DNA from: Calditrichota bacterium
Lineage (GTDB): Bacteria > Calditrichota > Calditrichia > Calditrichales > J004
Assembly: GCA_013112635.1 (NCBI GenBank)
Contig: JABFGF010000010.1
Coordinates: 56,968 to 120,967 of the forward strand
Reading direction: 5' to 3'
Length of the DNA: 64,000 bases
Below, piece after piece: positions 28,941 to 38,441 of this stretch; position 1 is the stretch's first letter; each line of letters opens with the position of its first letter. The position numbers were made by a program, and so were the translations under genes. The notes under the pieces were generated by a model that worked only from the letters and a program-made list of their open reading frames with translations, was not told the origin of the DNA and searched no databases.

Positions 28941-29400
28941 TTTAGACCTCCTGTAGGTTTATTTTTTAAATCGGACAGGAGAAATAGCGAAATGAAATAT
29001 TTATTTAAAAGAAAATAAAACTGGCCAACAAGATGGCAATAAATGGCTATAAAATTTACTGATGGGGATAATTATGTATGTAAAATTTTTGAAACTTTAG
29101 TTTTTAACGAAGAAAAATGCTATAAAGTACCATTGAGTTGAAAAAAGAATCATAAATGACAATGATCCACCAAATTAATCAAATAAAAATTTCAGCTGTT
29201 GAAAATAAATCCTGAATAGAAAAAAAGACTATTCAACACTTGAGTGCTTGTTAATGAAGCCGAAATATGACAAGTGCATTTAAAATTCATGCCACAAATG
29301 GTTAATGTTTTTTAACCAAGGCCGAAAACAACAATAAAGGTTGAAGGATTTATTAAAATAGCGCAGGCCTTTCCCAAACGCCAAGCGTCTTACAAAATAT
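28941..29400. other. 460-base gene-free region between divergent genes
   Basis: AT-rich region separating the minus-strand sorting-domain gene from the plus-strand NtrC-like regulator. I see no open frame with a credible start, no tRNA and no clear -24/-12 or TTGACA/TATAAT promoter. It contains a 7-base inverted repeat TGGTTAA/TTAACCA (29299-29305 and 29312-29318, 6-base spacer), about 80 bases before the regulator, and a loose palindrome CACTTGAGTG nearby. These may be binding sites. Confidence 0.4.
28948..28981 (-). promoter_or_regulatory. Possible hairpin covering the ribosome binding site
   Basis: In the leader of the 26808-28940 gene, CTCCTGT (28975-28981 on the minus strand) is complementary to ACAGGAG (28948-28954), which contains the ribosome binding site. 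The loop is 20 bases. If transcribed, the pairing would mask the site; the role is inferred. Confidence 0.35.
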
Positions 29401-30747
29401 ATGCAAACAAAAATAATTTTTATTTCTGATCATCTTAATGAGTTCAGCAAATTTTTAAAGACAGATGGAATCGGTTATAATATTGATATGATGGGTCATG
29501 CCGAAGCAAACCGGCGGCACGTTTTTCAAAACTATTACGATTTATTTGTTATTGATTTAAAGCAAGATTGGCTGGCTATCCCGCACTGGGTTTTTGAACA
29601 GGTTCAGCATCATTATTTTTTCCAGTTTATTTTTATAAGCGATGGCCCTCTTTCCAAAGAAATGGATGATGTGCTGAATGTACGTGTTTTTAAAGTAATA
29701 GACAGGGCCACGGCAAAAGAAAATATTACCGATCTTGTTCAAGAATTTCAGGTATACTCCGCCAACCACCGCTTCACACATTTAAAGCAAGGACAACAAA
29801 CCAGTAACGGATTGTCTAACCTGGTTGGGACACACAGCAGTATTAAAGGCATAAATAAGTTTATAGAAATTGTAAGCAAAACTAAATCTGCATCCTGCCT
29901 TATCCGTGGTGAACTGGGGACAGGAAAAAGTTTATGTGCCCAGCTTATACATCAAAAAAACGAGCTGCCATTAAAGCAATTTATTATTAAAAATTGTGAA
30001 GGAACAACCACCAATGAGCTATTAGGTGATTTATTTGGCGTTGAAGGTGAAACGGACATTTATGGTCCAAAGCGTATCGGCTTATTTGAAAAATATGTGG
30101 ACGGAACTGTAGTTCTAAAAAATATTGAAAAACTGCCAATCGATGTTCAAAACAAAATGCTGCTTTTTCTTGAAGGGCGGGTTTTTAATGTACTGGGTGC
30201 AACCCGAATTGTTGAAAGTAATGTACGGATTATTGGTACTACTCAACACAATCTGGAATGGTTTGTTCGTCATCAAAATTTTAACTCCGGATTGTTCTAC
30301 AGATTAAAAGCCTTTGAAATATTTTTACCTCCTTTACGTGATCGCCGTGAAGATATTGAGCATTTATCTAACTACTATCTGCAGTATTATAATAATCAGC
30401 TGGCCAAAGAACTTGGTGAAATTTCTCCTGTTGCCATGCAAATGATGAATGAGTATAACTGGCCGGGGAATATTAAAGAAGTAAAAAATATTATTGAACG
30501 GGCTGTAATTATCAGCACATCAAATCAGATTATTGCAGAGGATTTACCTGCCAACTTGCAAAATGATTCCAACAACCGCCACAACAGTGAGTTTTTAGGA
30601 AATTGTTCATTAAAAGAATTAGAACGAATCCATATCCACCACGTTTTAGTTCGTACAAATGGCAACAAATCCAAAGCTGCGGAAATTTTGGATATATCCC
30701 GCACCACCTTACGCGAAAAAATGCGCGTTTATGAAATTGAGGTTTAA
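29401..30747 (+). CDS. NtrC-family regulator with degenerate AAA+ domain
   Basis: 448 residues. Residues 1-120 look like a decayed receiver (Asp52 in FVIDLKQ, but no acidic pair near residue 10). The AAA+ domain (142-375) has Walker A GELGTGKS at 170-177 and a good sensor/arginine-finger block (GLFYRLKAFEIFLPPLRDRREDI). The Walker B position reads GTVVLKNIEKLP instead of GTLFLDEIGDLP, and the sigma-54-contacting GAFTGA loop is replaced by GETDIYG. The Fis-type helix-turn-helix at 403-445 (GNKSKAAEILDISRTTLREKM) is well kept. DNA binding is therefore likely, while ATP hydrolysis and sigma-54 activation are doubtful. No clear ribosome binding site precedes the ATG. It faces lysA on the same strand. 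Confidence 0.85.
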   Translation: MQTKIIFISDHLNEFSKFLKTDGIGYNIDMMGHAEANRRHVFQNYYDLFVIDLKQDWLAIPHWVFEQVQHHYFFQFIFISDGPLSKEMDDVLNVRVFKVIDRATAKENITDLVQEFQVYSANHRFTHLKQGQQTSNGLSNLVGTHSSIKGINKFIEIVSKTKSASCLIRGELGTGKSLCAQLIHQKNELPLKQFIIKNCEGTTTNELLGDLFGVEGETDIYGPKRIGLFEKYVDGTVVLKNIEKLPIDVQNKMLLFLEGRVFNVLGATRIVESNVRIIGTTQHNLEWFVRHQNFNSGLFYRLKAFEIFLPPLRDRREDIEHLSNYYLQYYNNQLAKELGEISPVAMQMMNEYNWPGNIKEVKNIIERAVIISTSNQIIAEDLPANLQNDSNNRHNSEFLGNCSLKELERIHIHHVLVRTNGNKSKAAEILDISRTTLREKMRVYEIEV

Positions 30748-30874
30748 GTCCCCAACCTCAAATATTTCACCTTTCTAACAATTGATATAAATCCCCTTCC
30801 TGTTTAAATTCGTTCGGAAACATAACAAACCCATTTGTTCAAATTCTCAAATTAATAAATATGAAAAACTATCT

Positions 30875-32146
30875 ATGAAACCTCCTTTTTATTATAAAAC
30901 CAATCGTCTGTTTTGCGAAAATTTAGATATAGAAACATTTGCTCAAACTGTGCCAACACCTTTTTATCTTTACAGCAAAAGTGAAATCGGATATAATTGC
31001 CAATCCGTTTGGGATGCTGCAAATATTGTTGAAGGAATTGACCTGCTGCCCTGTTATGCGTTAAAAGCAAACTATAATCCGGCAATATTAAAACTGGTTC
31101 AGGCCAATGGTTTTGGAGCAGATATTGTTTCCGGGGGTGAACTTTATTTTGCACAAAAAGCTGGTTTTCCCATCGAAAAAACAGTTTTTGCGGGAGTTGG
31201 CAAAACTGAAACAGAAATACGTGAAGCATTACAAAAAAACGTTCATTCAATAAATATTGAATCAGAAGAAGAATTACACCTGGTTGCCAGGCTGGCCACA
31301 GAAGAAAAAAAAATTCAGAGAATTGCCATCCGCATAAACCCGGACATTGATGCCAAAACACATGCTTATATTTCAACTGGATTACATACAAACAAATTTG
31401 GAGTCTCTACCGAACAAGCCCTTTCTATGTATCAGGAAGCCCAAAAATATAAAAGCCTGAATGCTGAAGGTATTCATGTTCATATCGGCTCCCAAATAGA
31501 TAAAGACGGTCCCTACAAAGCTACTGCTGAAAAACTAAAATCCTTTATAAGCAAATTAGCCTCTAAAAACATTTCAATTAAATATATCGATCTTGGAGGT
31601 GGAATTGGCATCAATTATGAAAACACATTGAGTGAACCCGGCGAACCGCGAACATACATAAATGAAATCCTGCCAAAATACCTTTCAGCCTTTAAAGGAT
31701 TTAAATTAAAACTGTTTGTAGAATTAGGGCGTTCCATTATCGGCAGTGCCGGAATCCTGGTAAGTAAAGTTTTAATTCGTAAAAAAACCCCATTAAAGAA
31801 CTTTATTATTGTGGATGCGGCCATGAACAACTTAATGCGGCCCAGTTTGTATGAAGCCAGTCATCAGATCGCACCGTTAAAAAAAGAAAATTATGAAACA
31901 ATTGTTGCTGATATTGTTGGCCCGGTTTGCGAAAGTGGAGATTTTCTTGCCAAAGAAATTTATATTGAAGATATTCCATCCGGCGAAATGATTGCCGTGG
32001 CTAGTACCGGGGCTTACGGACAGGTACTTTCATCTAATTACAACCTTCGTCCTACAATTCCGGAATACCTGGTTGACGGTGATAAAGTGCAATGTATATT
32101 TAAAGGCACTACTGTAAATGATATTGCAAATAATTATAACTGGTAA
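30875..32146 (+). CDS. lysA: Diaminopimelate decarboxylase
   Basis: 423 residues. It is a fold III PLP enzyme with the lysine Schiff base at about Lys64 in CYALKANYNPAIL, the substrate motif HIGSQI, the phosphate-binding GGGIGINYE, and the C-terminal GPVCESGDFLAKE with the second-subunit Cys and Tyr in STGAYGQVLSSNYN. It makes lysine from meso-diaminopimelate. Alanine racemase follows two bases later, linking lysine and peptidoglycan precursor supply. No lysine riboswitch is seen in the 127-base leader. Confidence 0.97.
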   Translation: MKPPFYYKTNRLFCENLDIETFAQTVPTPFYLYSKSEIGYNCQSVWDAANIVEGIDLLPCYALKANYNPAILKLVQANGFGADIVSGGELYFAQKAGFPIEKTVFAGVGKTETEIREALQKNVHSINIESEEELHLVARLATEEKKIQRIAIRINPDIDAKTHAYISTGLHTNKFGVSTEQALSMYQEAQKYKSLNAEGIHVHIGSQIDKDGPYKATAEKLKSFISKLASKNISIKYIDLGGGIGINYENTLSEPGEPRTYINEILPKYLSAFKGFKLKLFVELGRSIIGSAGILVSKVLIRKKTPLKNFIIVDAAMNNLMRPSLYEASHQIAPLKKENYETIVADIVGPVCESGDFLAKEIYIEDIPSGEMIAVASTGAYGQVLSSNYNLRPTIPEYLVDGDKVQCIFKGTTVNDIANNYNW

Positions 32147-32148
32147 AA

Positions 32149-33270
32149 ATGGGCCCGACATTTGTTCAAATAAATCACTCACACTTACTGCATAATTATA
32201 GCTTAATCCGCGATGCTGTTAAGCCGGCAATGGTTATGGCTGTAGTAAAGGCCAATGCTTATGGTCATGGCAACATAGAAATATCCCAAACACTGGTGCA
32301 AAATAATGTGGACTACCTTGGCGTCGCGTTTCATGAAGAAGCGATTTCTCTGCGCCAGGCGGGAATTGAAACTCCCATTTTGGTTTTTGGGGCTCAGCTA
32401 ATAAAATATTTTGATCAATTTTTGGACTATAATCTTGATCTTACCATTACCCAGATTGAGCAGTTATCAGCATTAGAAAAAATATGCCAGGCCAAAAAGA
32501 AAAAGGCAAAAATACATTTAAAAATTGATACAGGTATGAACCGCGTCGGGTTTTATCCTGATAGTTTTAAACAGGCTTTTGAAAAGGCTGCTAACTCAAA
32601 GTGGATTGTCATTGTTGGTGTGTATTCACATTTATCAAGCGCTGACGAAAGCGATCCAGCATACACCGAAATGCAGATTGACCGTTTTACTGAAATAAAA
32701 AACTATATTCAGGAAAAATATTCAACTAAGATTTTATTTCACCTGGCAAACTCTGCCGCTATTATGAATTTTCCCAGCGCACATTTTGATATGGTTCGCC
32801 CGGGAGTAATGCTTTATGGCAATCCGCCATCCCCAGGTTTTAAAACAGATTGGGATTTACAGGAAGTGATGCGATTTCGTTCAGAAGTAGCTTTAATCAA
32901 AGATGTTGAAAAAAATGAACCTGTAAGTTATAACCGGCGTTTCTATACACCGGAAAAAACAAAAGTGGCGGTTATACCGGTTGGTTATGCTGATGGATAC
33001 AACCGAAAACTGACCAACATTGGCAAGGTTATAATCAATGGAGAAAAGTATCCTGTAATTGGTACTGTTTGTATGGATCAAATTTTAGTACATTTAGGGC
33101 ATGCATCAAAAGTAAAGATTGGTGACGAAGCTGTTCTTTTTGGAAAACAGGGCAACAATCACATTTCAATTTCAGATATTTCTAAACAACTAAATACAAT
33201 ACCGTACGAGGTAACCTGCTGGCCTTCAAGCCGGGTTGCAAGGATTCATTTAAACATGAAAAACCCATGA
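32149..33270 (+). CDS. alr: Alanine racemase
   Basis: 373 residues. The PLP lysine is Lys34 in AVVKANAYGHG, and the second catalytic base Tyr is in VSYNRRFYTPE. Typical blocks are KIDTGMNRVGF, YSHLSSADESD, FDMVRPGVMLYG and VCMDQILVHLG. It supplies D-alanine for peptidoglycan. It starts 2 bases after lysA and overlaps by ATGA with a possible start of the next gene. Confidence 0.97.
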   Translation: MGPTFVQINHSHLLHNYSLIRDAVKPAMVMAVVKANAYGHGNIEISQTLVQNNVDYLGVAFHEEAISLRQAGIETPILVFGAQLIKYFDQFLDYNLDLTITQIEQLSALEKICQAKKKKAKIHLKIDTGMNRVGFYPDSFKQAFEKAANSKWIVIVGVYSHLSSADESDPAYTEMQIDRFTEIKNYIQEKYSTKILFHLANSAAIMNFPSAHFDMVRPGVMLYGNPPSPGFKTDWDLQEVMRFRSEVALIKDVEKNEPVSYNRRFYTPEKTKVAVIPVGYADGYNRKLTNIGKVIINGEKYPVIGTVCMDQILVHLGHASKVKIGDEAVLFGKQGNNHISISDISKQLNTIPYEVTCWPSSRVARIHLNMKNP

Positions 33271-33287
33271 AAGTAAACGGAGAATTT

Positions 33288-34118
33288 ATGAAAACTCTTT
33301 TAATGATATTTCTTAGCTCAGGATATTTATTTTCTCAAGTGCTAAGCGTTACAGTTTCTGTTGAGTACGATCACCTTCCGGACGATGAACAGGAAATGCT
33401 TACAAACCTTGCTGAAAAAATAGAGCAATATTATAATAGCTATGATTGGGTAGACGATGAATATGAGACTGATGTTGTCTGCAACATAAAAGTCTTGGTA
33501 GAAACGGTTCAGAAGAAAACTTTTGAAAAAATCTATAAAACCCAATTTCTTATTTCGAGCGAATCAGGTGAAAATTTTTATGATAAGATATGGGAATTCC
33601 CCTACGAAGACAGTTTTCCATTTAGCCATAGTAAAGGTTTGTTCGACCCCGTTACACACTTCCTTGATTTTTATGCTTATATGATCCTTGCCGGTGAACT
33701 TGATACTTATGGTTTACTGCTCGGCTCTCCACTTTACGATAAAGCTTTGGATATTGCCAGTCAGGGTGTATTAAGCGACTACTCTCGTGGCTGGAGCAAC
33801 CGTAATGATGAATTGCAAAAGATTACACATATCAGGACAAGACCATTGCGAGAAGCCAAACCTGATTTTTTTGAAGCCCTTTATCTGTACGAAGAAGGCA
33901 AATACAATCAGGCTTATAAATATGCCCAGAATGTATTTACTGCAATCAAAAAGGTATACACAACACAGCCAAACAACAGGTACCTGCGCATATTTTTTGA
34001 AGCACATTATAAGCAGCTTGCTATGCTCTTTTCCGGAAAATTTGAGGAGCTTGAAGCGCTTGCAGATTATGACAGTAAACACCGTGAGACATACAGAAGT
34101 TATTTACCTAAAAACTAG
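33288..34118 (+). CDS. PorD-like (DUF4835) exported protein
   Basis: 276 residues from the ATG at 33288, preceded by GGAG at good spacing; a coupled ATG at 33267 overlaps the alr stop. Signal peptide MKTLLMIFLSSGYLFSQ. The mature protein follows the DUF4835/PorD pattern: VTVSVEY start, EQYYNSYDWVDDEYE, then DFYAYMILAGELDTYGLLLGSPLYDKALDIASQG and SRGW, and a helical C-terminus. In Bacteroidetes this family is annotated as type IX secretion protein PorD. Recognition is from memory of the family pattern. It lies far from the PorU/PorV locus in this window. Confidence 0.75.
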   Translation: MKTLLMIFLSSGYLFSQVLSVTVSVEYDHLPDDEQEMLTNLAEKIEQYYNSYDWVDDEYETDVVCNIKVLVETVQKKTFEKIYKTQFLISSESGENFYDKIWEFPYEDSFPFSHSKGLFDPVTHFLDFYAYMILAGELDTYGLLLGSPLYDKALDIASQGVLSDYSRGWSNRNDELQKITHIRTRPLREAKPDFFEALYLYEEGKYNQAYKYAQNVFTAIKKVYTTQPNNRYLRIFFEAHYKQLAMLFSGKFEELEALADYDSKHRETYRSYLPKN

Positions 34119-34152
34119 TTATTTTTTTAGTTTTACTAAATTTTAGAAACAA

Positions 34153-34197
34153 AAAAAGACCTGGGTTCAATTTTTAAGATTAAACTTAGGTCTTTTT
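34153..34197. terminator. Bidirectional terminator between convergent genes
   Basis: A 15-base stem, AAAAAGACCTGGGTT with AACTTAGGTCTTTTT (two G-U pairs when read as plus-strand RNA), has A-run and T-run flanks. It lies between the PorD-like gene (plus) and the transporter gene (minus), so it serves both strands. Confidence 0.9.
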
Positions 34198-34250
34198 CAA
34201 TTTGTATCATTCTCCAGAGCAAGTTGGTATTAATTGCACAAATAACCTTA

Positions 34251-36344
34251 CTAAAAATCCTCTATATATCTTTGGTAAAGTTCTTCAATTCCTCTTGGAT
34301 TGCTTATTATGGTTATCCTGTCATTTTCTTCAAGGACAGTGCGTCCTCGTGGCACTACCAATTCGTTATCACGGTGAATAATGGCAATGAGAGTGCTTTC
34401 CGGTAAATCTATACTTTTTATTTCGCAGTTAATAAGGCCTTCTGTTTTTTTATCTTTTTTAAGCTCCAATGCCAGGTAACGGTCATCCCTTAAAAGAAGC
34501 TCTTTGATTTCCTGTTCATTCTTAGCCTTTTTCCATTTTTGTAAAAACATTTCACTATCAACATGGCTGGCTATCTGAGCCAAAATACGAAGGTGTTTCC
34601 CCGGATTACCTTCCGGGCTTAAAAGGAAAAAAAAGGCAAAAATGGGTTCTTGCGTCACATACCTGTTGCCTAAAAAATGATCTACTTCAAACTTTACACC
34701 AGTGCCAGAACGTATTACAATCAAATAAGATCGATCAATATCTCCTAATCTCACGTGCGGAAGAGCAGCGCCATTTGAAACAGGCGTGGCGCCAATCAGT
34801 GTTCCATCCAAAAACAATTTTTCTAATATTTCGCTGTCATATTTTGTAATATCTGAAAATTCCTTAGAAACTCGATTTGTAATTTCCTCAAATGATGTTT
34901 TTTGGTGCAGATCAATAAACCTTGCTTCTGCAACCAAATGATTAAAATAGTCTTCATCACGCACGCCTTTTGCTTTGAGAAAACGTCTCAGATCGCTATC
35001 AAGTCCTTCAAAACGCCGTGAACCTAATCTTGCAAAAAGGTGATAAATTGCTCCATTTCTTAAAACTTTGTCCCGGGCATAGTAGAAATACCAACCAATA
35101 CTGACAACGATCAATCCAATCGTAAAAAGCGTTGGAAGCCAGCCCATTTCAATAATCAACCAGAATGGTGTTATAATTCCAAAAATTTGCATCCATGGAT
35201 AAAGCGGTGATTTAAATCCTGGATCATAAGATTCTATTTTGCTTTCGCGCATAACAATTACTGCAAGCGAAATTAGAGCAAAAAGTAATAGTTGAAAGGC
35301 TCCTGCAAGCTTGGCAATTTTTATCGGATTGAATAGTAATAAAACAGAAATGACTAAAACAACTGTAAACAAAATAGCATTTATCGGAACTTTACCTTTT
35401 GTAAAAGAACGGAAAAATGCAGGGAAAATATGATCACGGCTCATTGCAAGCGGATACCGTGAAGAACTTAGAATTCCTGCATTTGCTACAGAGAAAAAAG
35501 CGAAAACTGCAGCGATTGTCATTAATACTGCTCCGCTTTTACCAGCCATTATTTCTGCTGCTGAGGCGATTGGAGAAAGATTATTCTGTAATTCATTAGC
35601 TGAAAGAACACCTATAAGGATAATTGTGCCCACCACATAAATAACAAGTGCTGTTGCAAATGCCAGGAACATCGCCTTAGGAATGTTCTTTTCCGGATTT
35701 TTAACTTCCTCGGAAAGGCTGGCAATTTTAGATAAGCCCACATAACTTACATAAACTAAACCTGCTGTAGAAAAGATAGAACTAAAATTACCATCCCAAA
35801 AACCCGAAAAGTTATTTACATTTAAGTGAAAGGACCCTGTTACAGAGAACCAGCCCAAGAGTAGAAGTAAACCAACAACTAAAATGCTTTGAAAAGAACC
35901 TGATTTTTTTGCTCCTAATAGATTTATAATTCCAAAAATAATAGCGAAAGCAATGGAAATGGGAAGCATTGTAATATCAGGAAAAAACAAACTTAAGTAA
36001 GCTCCAATCCCAACCAAAGCAAATGATGTTTTTAAAATAAGTGCGATCCAGGTGCCAATTCCGCCAATTGTACCCAACATAGGCCCCATACTTCTATCAA
36101 GAAAAAAGTAAACACCACCGGCACGCGGCATTGCTGTAGCAAGTTCCGATTTACTATATAAAGCGGGAATAACAGGGATGGCTGCAATAATATAACTTAA
36201 AACCATTGCCGGCCCAGCCTCTGCAAAGGCCAACCCGGGAAGTAAAAAAAAGCCGGAAGCAATGGTTGCACCGGTTGCAATGGTAAAGATATTAAAAAGA
36301 GAAAGACTTTTTTTAAGTTGGTGTTTTTTACTTAAGATTGCCAT
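34251..36344 (-). CDS. APC-family permease fused to PTS EIIA and RCK_C domains
   Basis: 697 residues. Residues 1-430 are an APC-superfamily permease of about 12 helices (IATGATIASGFFLLPG, AMPRAGGVYFFLDRSMG, SLSEEVKNPEKNIPKA). Residues ~475-620 are a PTS EIIA type-2 domain with the phosphorylatable His530 in GAALPHVR and the supporting His584. Residues ~635-697 match an RCK_C/TrkA_C domain (SIDLPESTLIAIIHRDNELVVPRG, ENDRITIIS). The substrate may be an amino acid or potassium (some APC members such as KimA carry K+). It is divergent from the Kef-type gene, with 147 bases between. The fusion suggests that uptake is gated by PTS phosphorylation and by a small ligand at RCK_C. Confidence 0.88.
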   Translation of the reverse strand: MAILSKKHQLKKSLSLFNIFTIATGATIASGFFLLPGLAFAEAGPAMVLSYIIAAIPVIPALYSKSELATAMPRAGGVYFFLDRSMGPMLGTIGGIGTWIALILKTSFALVGIGAYLSLFFPDITMLPISIAFAIIFGIINLLGAKKSGSFQSILVVGLLLLLGWFSVTGSFHLNVNNFSGFWDGNFSSIFSTAGLVYVSYVGLSKIASLSEEVKNPEKNIPKAMFLAFATALVIYVVGTIILIGVLSANELQNNLSPIASAAEIMAGKSGAVLMTIAAVFAFFSVANAGILSSSRYPLAMSRDHIFPAFFRSFTKGKVPINAILFTVVLVISVLLLFNPIKIAKLAGAFQLLLFALISLAVIVMRESKIESYDPGFKSPLYPWMQIFGIITPFWLIIEMGWLPTLFTIGLIVVSIGWYFYYARDKVLRNGAIYHLFARLGSRRFEGLDSDLRRFLKAKGVRDEDYFNHLVAEARFIDLHQKTSFEEITNRVSKEFSDITKYDSEILEKLFLDGTLIGATPVSNGAALPHVRLGDIDRSYLIVIRSGTGVKFEVDHFLGNRYVTQEPIFAFFFLLSPEGNPGKHLRILAQIASHVDSEMFLQKWKKAKNEQEIKELLLRDDRYLALELKKDKKTEGLINCEIKSIDLPESTLIAIIHRDNELVVPRGRTVLEENDRITIISNPRGIEELYQRYIEDF

Positions 36345-36468
36345 TATTAACCGTTTTAATTTCTATAAGACCTGATTTTTATAGTGTCAGACAAACACAC
36401 ATTTTTAATATCAATAGCTTCTGGAAGTTTTAATTAATATCTAAAACATAATATTTTTTTTAAAAAAT

Positions 36469-36489
36469 CCCAGCTTTTTTTAAGTTGGG
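36469..36489 (+). promoter_or_regulatory. Hairpin immediately before the Kef-type start codon
   Basis: CCCAGCTT (36469-36476) pairs with AAGTTGGG (36482-36489, one G-U) around a TTTTT loop, ending 2 bases before the ATG. No ribosome binding site is visible. It may influence translation start. Confidence 0.4.
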
Positions 36490-36491
36490 CC

Positions 36492-38441
36492 ATGATACTT
36501 CTAAAAGACATAATTCTAATTCTCTTTTTTGCAATAGTCATTATTTTGCTGCTCTCAAAATTGCGTATCCCGCCTGTAATAGGTTTTTTAATTACCGGCG
36601 TTATTATTGGTCCCACCGCTTTACGCCTGGTAGAGTCCATTTCGGAAATTGAAATACTCGCTGAAATTGGCATTATTCTTTTAATGTTTACTATCGGCTT
36701 AGAATTTTCACTGGACAAAATCAAACGCATGTTCAAAGATTTTTCTTTCTTTGGCGGTCTTCAGGTTTTATTTAGTTGGGCCGTGTTTTCATATTTATTT
36801 TATTTGTATGGACTTGTATTGCAAGCAGCGTTACTTGCCGGATTTATAATTTCGCTTAGCAGTACAGCAATCGTTTTAAAACTTTTGCAGGATAAAGATG
36901 ACTTAAACTCCCCGGCCGGTTTAAAAATGACAAGTATCTTGTTATTTCAGGATGCGATTCTTATCCCTGCTATGATTTTTATTCCTTTTATAAACCAGCT
37001 GTCAGAAGTGCCGCCTTTAACTTTGGCTTTAAAAATTATAATCGCTTTTGGAAGTGTTGTAGTAATTTACTTCATCAGCAAATTGATTTTGCCCAAATTA
37101 TTTAGTTTTATTTTAAAAATTGGTGTTACCGATTTATTGATGATCGCCGTATTTGTTTTCCTTTTTGGTGTGGCCTTATTAGGACATCAATTAGGAGTAT
37201 CGCTGGCTATGAGTGCCTTTGTTGTTGGAATGGCAATTTCAGGATCAGATTTTGCACATCAAATAAACACAGAAATTCTGCCATCGCGCCATATTTTTAA
37301 TTCAATCTTCTTTATCTCCATTGGTATGTTTGTAGATTTTTCATTTGTTCAGATTCATATTAGTGAGATTTTTCTGTTTACATTAGTAATTGTTACAGTA
37401 AAAATTCTAATAATTCTATTATTATTTACAATCGCTAAAAACCCCATCAACATTGGATTTATGACTGCTTTTGGATTGGCGCACGTTGGGGAGTTCTCTT
37501 TTATCCTTCTTAACATTGCTAAGGATTTTACTTTGCTTGGTCCGGAAATTCATCAAATACTTTTGTCGTCTGCAATAGTAAGTATGTTTTCAATTCCGCT
37601 TGCTTTACAGGTGGGTAAAAAAATATCCGGGTATGAAAAATTCAAAACAAATATGCCAGTTCCGGATAAAAATGTTAATTATTCTAAACATACAATCATT
37701 GCAGGATTTGGAGTTAACGGCCAAAATATTTCGCGCATTTTAAAGTTATTGGATATTCCCTATCTTATCGTTGAAATGAATCCAGCAACAGTAAAAAAAT
37801 ATAAATCTCTTGGTGAACCAATATATTTTGCCAATATAGACCGCCGGGAAAATATGAAATTGATTGGGATTTCGCAGGCGTCCCTGCTGGTAATTGCCAT
37901 TAATGATATGGACGCTGCCATGCGCACAGTAGCTATGGCCCGTAAAATAAACCCCTCACTCAAGATAATTGTCCGGGTAAATTATTTGCCACAAGTGGAG
38001 CTTTTATATAATCTTGGCGCAGACCTTGTTCTGTCGCAGGATATGGAAACCTCTTTAATTTTTATCAATCACATCTTAAAATTTTATAATATGCCCGATC
38101 ATGTGGCCCGCATTCAGACCAATCTTTTAAGAAAGGAACATTACCGCTTTTTCTTTAAACAGGAATCGCAGGAATCCTGGAAAGTGGCTATGCTCGATTA
38201 TATTGAGCAAGACAACGAAATGTTTTTTATTAGCCCGCACTCAAAACATATTTCTAAGAAGATCATTGATCTTGAACCATCAAATTATGAAGATGTTGAA
38301 ATAATTGGCATTATTCGCAATACAAAAATTCTAACAGATTCATTAAAAGATTTGGTTATTGAAAACTATGATACTCTGATATTTTGCGGTAATCATGCCA
38401 AAGTTTTTGAAGCACTGACCTGGATGGAAGAAAATAACTAA
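36492..38441 (+). CDS. Kef-type cation/proton antiporter with RCK domains
   Basis: 649 residues. Residues 1-385 are a CPA2 sodium/proton exchanger domain (LRIPPVIGFLITGVIIGP, ISLSSTAIVLKLLQD, FGLAHVGEFSFILL). Residues ~398-515 are a TrkA_N/RCK NAD-binding domain with IIAGFGVNGQNISRIL, and ~560-645 a TrkA_C-like domain (KIIDLEPSNYEDVEIIGIIRN). It probably exports K+ in exchange for protons under ligand control. It is the first plus-strand gene of the ion island. The start matches other KefB-like N-termini even though the ribosome binding site is masked or absent. Confidence 0.93.
   Translation: MILLKDIILILFFAIVIILLLSKLRIPPVIGFLITGVIIGPTALRLVESISEIEILAEIGIILLMFTIGLEFSLDKIKRMFKDFSFFGGLQVLFSWAVFSYLFYLYGLVLQAALLAGFIISLSSTAIVLKLLQDKDDLNSPAGLKMTSILLFQDAILIPAMIFIPFINQLSEVPPLTLALKIIIAFGSVVVIYFISKLILPKLFSFILKIGVTDLLMIAVFVFLFGVALLGHQLGVSLAMSAFVVGMAISGSDFAHQINTEILPSRHIFNSIFFISIGMFVDFSFVQIHISEIFLFTLVIVTVKILIILLLFTIAKNPINIGFMTAFGLAHVGEFSFILLNIAKDFTLLGPEIHQILLSSAIVSMFSIPLALQVGKKISGYEKFKTNMPVPDKNVNYSKHTIIAGFGVNGQNISRILKLLDIPYLIVEMNPATVKKYKSLGEPIYFANIDRRENMKLIGISQASLLVIAINDMDAAMRTVAMARKINPSLKIIVRVNYLPQVELLYNLGADLVLSQDMETSLIFINHILKFYNMPDHVARIQTNLLRKEHYRFFFKQESQESWKVAMLDYIEQDNEMFFISPHSKHISKKIIDLEPSNYEDVEIIGIIRNTKILTDSLKDLVIENYDTLIFCGNHAKVFEALTWMEENN

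Noticed and set aside
29020..29060. Possible sigma-54 -24/-12 site (TGGCCAACAAGATGGCAA)
   Set aside because: The GG and GC elements are one base out of the strict 10-base spacing, and the regulator in front has lost the sigma-54 interaction loop.
30748..30874. Lysine riboswitch upstream of lysA
   Set aside because: The leader is too short (127 bases) and lacks the conserved multi-helix core; no riboswitch-like pairing is evident.
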